NCBI GenBank assembly: GCA_030634715.1
Contig: DAOWAG010000034.1
Location: forward strand, 1-8,583
Length of the DNA: 8,583 nt
Direction: 5' to 3'
Origin: Candidatus Aegiribacteria sp.
GTDB lineage: Bacteria; Fermentibacterota; Fermentibacteria; Fermentibacterales; Fermentibacteraceae
In this document: positions 6,790 through 8,583 of the stretch, piece after piece
Layout: each line of letters begins with the position of its first letter
How positions within the stretch are numbered: position 1 is the first letter of the stretch
The notes under the pieces: generated by a model
What the model was told of the DNA's origin: nothing
Database searches by the model: none
What the model saw: the letters and a program-made list of their open reading frames with translations, nothing else
Made by a program: the position numbers and the translations under genes

Positions 6790-8325
6790 TTGTCTCTATA
6801 CTCTCTATTCAGTGACTTCAGCCCATCCGGTGATCAGCCGGAGGCTATTAAGAAACTGGTTCAAGGTCTGAATGAAGGCATGGAATGGCAGACACTTCTG
6901 GGTGTTACCGGTTCCGGTAAAACCTTTACAATGGCCGGGATCATCGAGAAGATGGAAAGCCCCGTACTGGTCGTAAGTCACAACAAGACACTTGCAGCCC
7001 AGCTCTACAGTGAACTGAAGGGTTTTTTCCCTGATGCTGCCGTTGAGTATTTCGTAAGCTACTACGATTATTATCAGCCCGAAGCCTACCTTCCAACTAC
7101 AGACACTTTTATCGAAAAAGACGCTGATCTCAACGAAGAACTGGACAGGCTCAGGCTCCGCGCGGCCACGTCTCTTCTCACGCGGAGGGACGTTATCGTT
7201 GTTGCCTCCGTGAGTTGTATTTATGGTCTTGGCAATCCGGACACATTCAAATCCAGCTGTCTGGATATCTCCACAGGCTTGATGCTCGATCAGGAAAACC
7301 TTCTTTCAGAACTTGTAGGAATGCGGTACTCAAGGAATGATATCGCGCTGACCAGAGGTAGATTCAGAGTCCGTGGTGATGTTGTAGATGTCGTTCCTGC
7401 CTACGGTAGAATGGCGATCAGGATTGAGTTCTTCGGCAACAGGATAGAGAGTATTTACAGGGTTGATCATTTTACAGGTGCGGTCCAGGAGAGTCTGGAC
7501 AGGATTTTCATCTATCCCGCAAGACATTTTGTGACAAGCGAAAGCGAGTTGAACCTTGCAATCGGTCGAATTGAGCGGGAACTTGAGGAATCCCTCAAGG
7601 ATTTCAGGGTCAACGGTAAACTTCTTGAAGCACAAAGGCTGGAATCGAGAACGCGTTACGATATTGAACTTATGGCTGAAACGGGATACTGCTCTGGAGT
7701 AGAGAACTACAGCAGACACATGTCCGGAAGAAAGGAAGGAGAACGCCCTGCCTGTCTTCTTGATTACTTCCCGGAGGGAGATATGCTGGTCTTCATTGAT
7801 GAGTCGCACAGGACTGTTCCGCAGCTGTCAGCGATGTACAGAGGTGATAGAGCCAGAAAGAAGACCCTCGTAGATTACGGGTTCAGGCTTCCTTCAGCTC
7901 TGGATAACCGACCTCTATATCTTGACGAGTTTATTGAAATAACAGGTAAGAAGATCTGCATGTCCGCAACCCCCGCTAGTTTTGAACTGGATCATTCATC
8001 ACAGATTGTGCAGCAAATTGTCAGACCAACCGGACTAGTGGATCCTGTCCTGGAAGTCAGACCCGCTGTTAGCCAGGTTGACGATCTTGTAGAGGAGACC
8101 AGGAGAGCTATTGAGTCCGGTGAGAGAGTGCTTGTAACTACTTTGACAAAAAAGATGGCCGAAGAATTGACTTCATATTTCCAGGATCTGTCGATCAACG
8201 CCGCGATTGGAGTCATAGCGCCGGACACTTGTTCGCCTGTTGACCAGATCCAGGAATCTCATCACGCGCAGTGTACCACATCAGCGGATCGGTCCCCATT
8301 CTTCGCGGCAGTTCACCCGGACTGA
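6790..8325 (+). CDS. uvrB: Excinuclease ABC subunit B (UvrB), C-terminally truncated and fused to unrelated sequence
   Basis: UvrB is the damage-verifying helicase of nucleotide excision repair; it is loaded by UvrA and recruits UvrC. The TTG at 6790, one base after the pheT stop, gives MSLYSLFSDFSPSGDQPEAI, the position where UvrB proteins normally begin; the ribosome binding site is weak (GAAAG). Visible elements are the Walker A GVTGSGKT (38-45), the beta-hairpin segment YYDYYQPEAY (91-100), DESH helicase motif II (337-340), CMSATPASFE (390-399) and VLVTTLTKKMAEEL (447-460). Similarity ends after about residue 472 (base 8205), where the family reads on into a YLHSDIDT-like segment. The last 39 residues look unrelated. 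Missing are helicase motifs V and VI and the C-terminal UVR domain, nearly a third of the usual ~660-680 residues. As drawn the product would not be a working UvrB. True disruption and assembly chimera are both possible. Confidence 0.9.
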   Translation: MSLYSLFSDFSPSGDQPEAIKKLVQGLNEGMEWQTLLGVTGSGKTFTMAGIIEKMESPVLVVSHNKTLAAQLYSELKGFFPDAAVEYFVSYYDYYQPEAYLPTTDTFIEKDADLNEELDRLRLRAATSLLTRRDVIVVASVSCIYGLGNPDTFKSSCLDISTGLMLDQENLLSELVGMRYSRNDIALTRGRFRVRGDVVDVVPAYGRMAIRIEFFGNRIESIYRVDHFTGAVQESLDRIFIYPARHFVTSESELNLAIGRIERELEESLKDFRVNGKLLEAQRLESRTRYDIELMAETGYCSGVENYSRHMSGRKEGERPACLLDYFPEGDMLVFIDESHRTVPQLSAMYRGDRARKKTLVDYGFRLPSALDNRPLYLDEFIEITGKKICMSATPASFELDHSSQIVQQIVRPTGLVDPVLEVRPAVSQVDDLVEETRRAIESGERVLVTTLTKKMAEELTSYFQDLSINAAIGVIAPDTCSPVDQIQESHHAQCTTSADRSPFFAAVHPD

Positions 8326-8353
8326 GTGGTTTCTCCCATTGCCTCCGAGGCCT

Positions 8354-8396
8354 GGTGATACGAGAATAGTCGTACCACCTGCCGGATAGCCGGTGG
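8354..8396 (+). other. Two mutually exclusive hairpins sharing a CCACC segment
   Basis: Segment 8354-8363 (ggtgatacga) can pair with 8370-8379 (tcgtaccacc) in nine of ten positions around a six-base loop. Segment 8375-8382 (ccacctgc) can pair with 8389-8396 (gccggtgg) in seven of eight positions around a six-base loop. Both need 8375-8379, so they exclude each other, as in an attenuator. No U-tract follows, so neither is an intrinsic terminator. Such pairings can arise by chance in a few hundred bases. Confidence 0.25.
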
Positions 8397-8583
8397 AAAC
8401 GATCGCTGCTGCACACGAGCAAGCCATTCACGACCTACGATCTGGTCGAGTGTCAATACCACAACTTCACCGAGATCATCCCATTCGGACCGGATTCGTA
8501 CCTATTGCAATACGAGCCGGATTACAACATCAACGTGACCCTATACACACCATTCAACATCATCGATGCAATTGTAACCCTTA
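8370..8583 (+). CDS. Possible partial reading frame running off the window end
   Basis: This frame is open for 71 codons to the right edge. Its second half reads like real protein, with many aromatic, Asp/Asn and Ile residues (YDLVECQYHNFTEI, then YEPDYNINVTLYTPFNIID) and a preference for C in third codon positions. There is no ATG near its beginning and no ribosome binding site, so if real it would start further right, use an unusual start, or be the interior of a gene joined out of frame at the breakpoint. Length alone does not establish it, and a second plus-strand frame is also open from 8390. No function can be suggested. Confidence 0.2.

Larger units (their letters stand above)
8206..8583. 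other. Unassigned tail after the uvrB breakpoint, apparently unrelated DNA
   Basis: No frame on either strand continues UvrB, and I recognise no family here. By hand count 8401-8580 holds about 57 C and 31 G, while a sample inside uvrB (7561-7740) holds about 33 C and 53 G, so the GC skew reverses. Two coding possibilities compete: a plus-strand frame open from 8370 to the window end, and a minus-strand GTG-started frame at 8431-8213 of 72 residues. Two hairpins share a CCACC segment at 8375-8379. I see no insertion-sequence ends, transposase fragment, tRNA or terminator. Confidence 0.55.

Noticed and set aside
7330..7809. Minus-strand frame (159 codons) opposite uvrB
   Set aside because: It is antisense to a confidently identified UvrB region and shows no protein-family character.
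8206..8583. Simple frameshift restoring UvrB in another frame
   Set aside because: All three plus frames were read; none shows the YLHSDIDT, GINLLREGLD or QTIGRAAR-like segments expected next.

Overview
The window looks like a bacterial chromosome segment of roughly even base composition. Five genes are packed on the plus strand, with overlaps or gaps of a few bases and one 59-base gap. Bacterial origin is inferred from XerD-type recombinase and UvrB sequences, purine-rich ribosome binding sites and ATG/GTG/TTG starts. The phenylalanyl-tRNA synthetase subunits are instead of the archaeal/eukaryotic type. A few bacterial lineages, spirochaetes being the best-known, carry such an enzyme, so the host is probably one of these or a poorly characterised phylum. 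I cannot name it from the sequence.

Layout: (1) 2-436, the C-terminal half of a tyrosine recombinase of the XerC/XerD family, cut by the window's left edge. (2) 433-1128, a 231-residue protein I do not recognise, joined to the recombinase by an ATGA stop/start overlap. (3) 1188-3542, a large, probably exported caspase-like (peptidase C14) protein: a long beta-rich region with several PPC-like repeats, a His/Cys caspase fold, one EF-hand loop and a C-terminal CPEC...CPEC zinc-ribbon-like tail. (4) 3524-5134 and 5121-6788, pheS and pheT of archaeal/eukaryotic type. (5) 6790-8325, uvrB, starting at TTG one base after pheT stops.

uvrB is broken. Protein similarity runs cleanly to about codon 472 (near base 8205) and then stops. 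None of the expected downstream sequence (helicase motifs V and VI, C-terminal UVR domain) appears in any frame. The last ~378 bases have reversed GC skew, two competing weak coding possibilities and two overlapping hairpins. They look like unrelated DNA joined to uvrB by a rearrangement, an insertion or an assembly chimera.

Functionally the window mixes DNA housekeeping (recombinase, nucleotide excision repair), translation (PheRS) and one secretory-type protein. The tight spacing suggests co-transcription, with the 59 bases before the caspase gene as the only likely internal break. I see no CRISPR array, tRNA, rRNA, insertion sequence or convincing terminator. The most noteworthy items are the caspase protein's domain combination, the archaeal-type PheRS with an altered active-site loop, and the uvrB junction.
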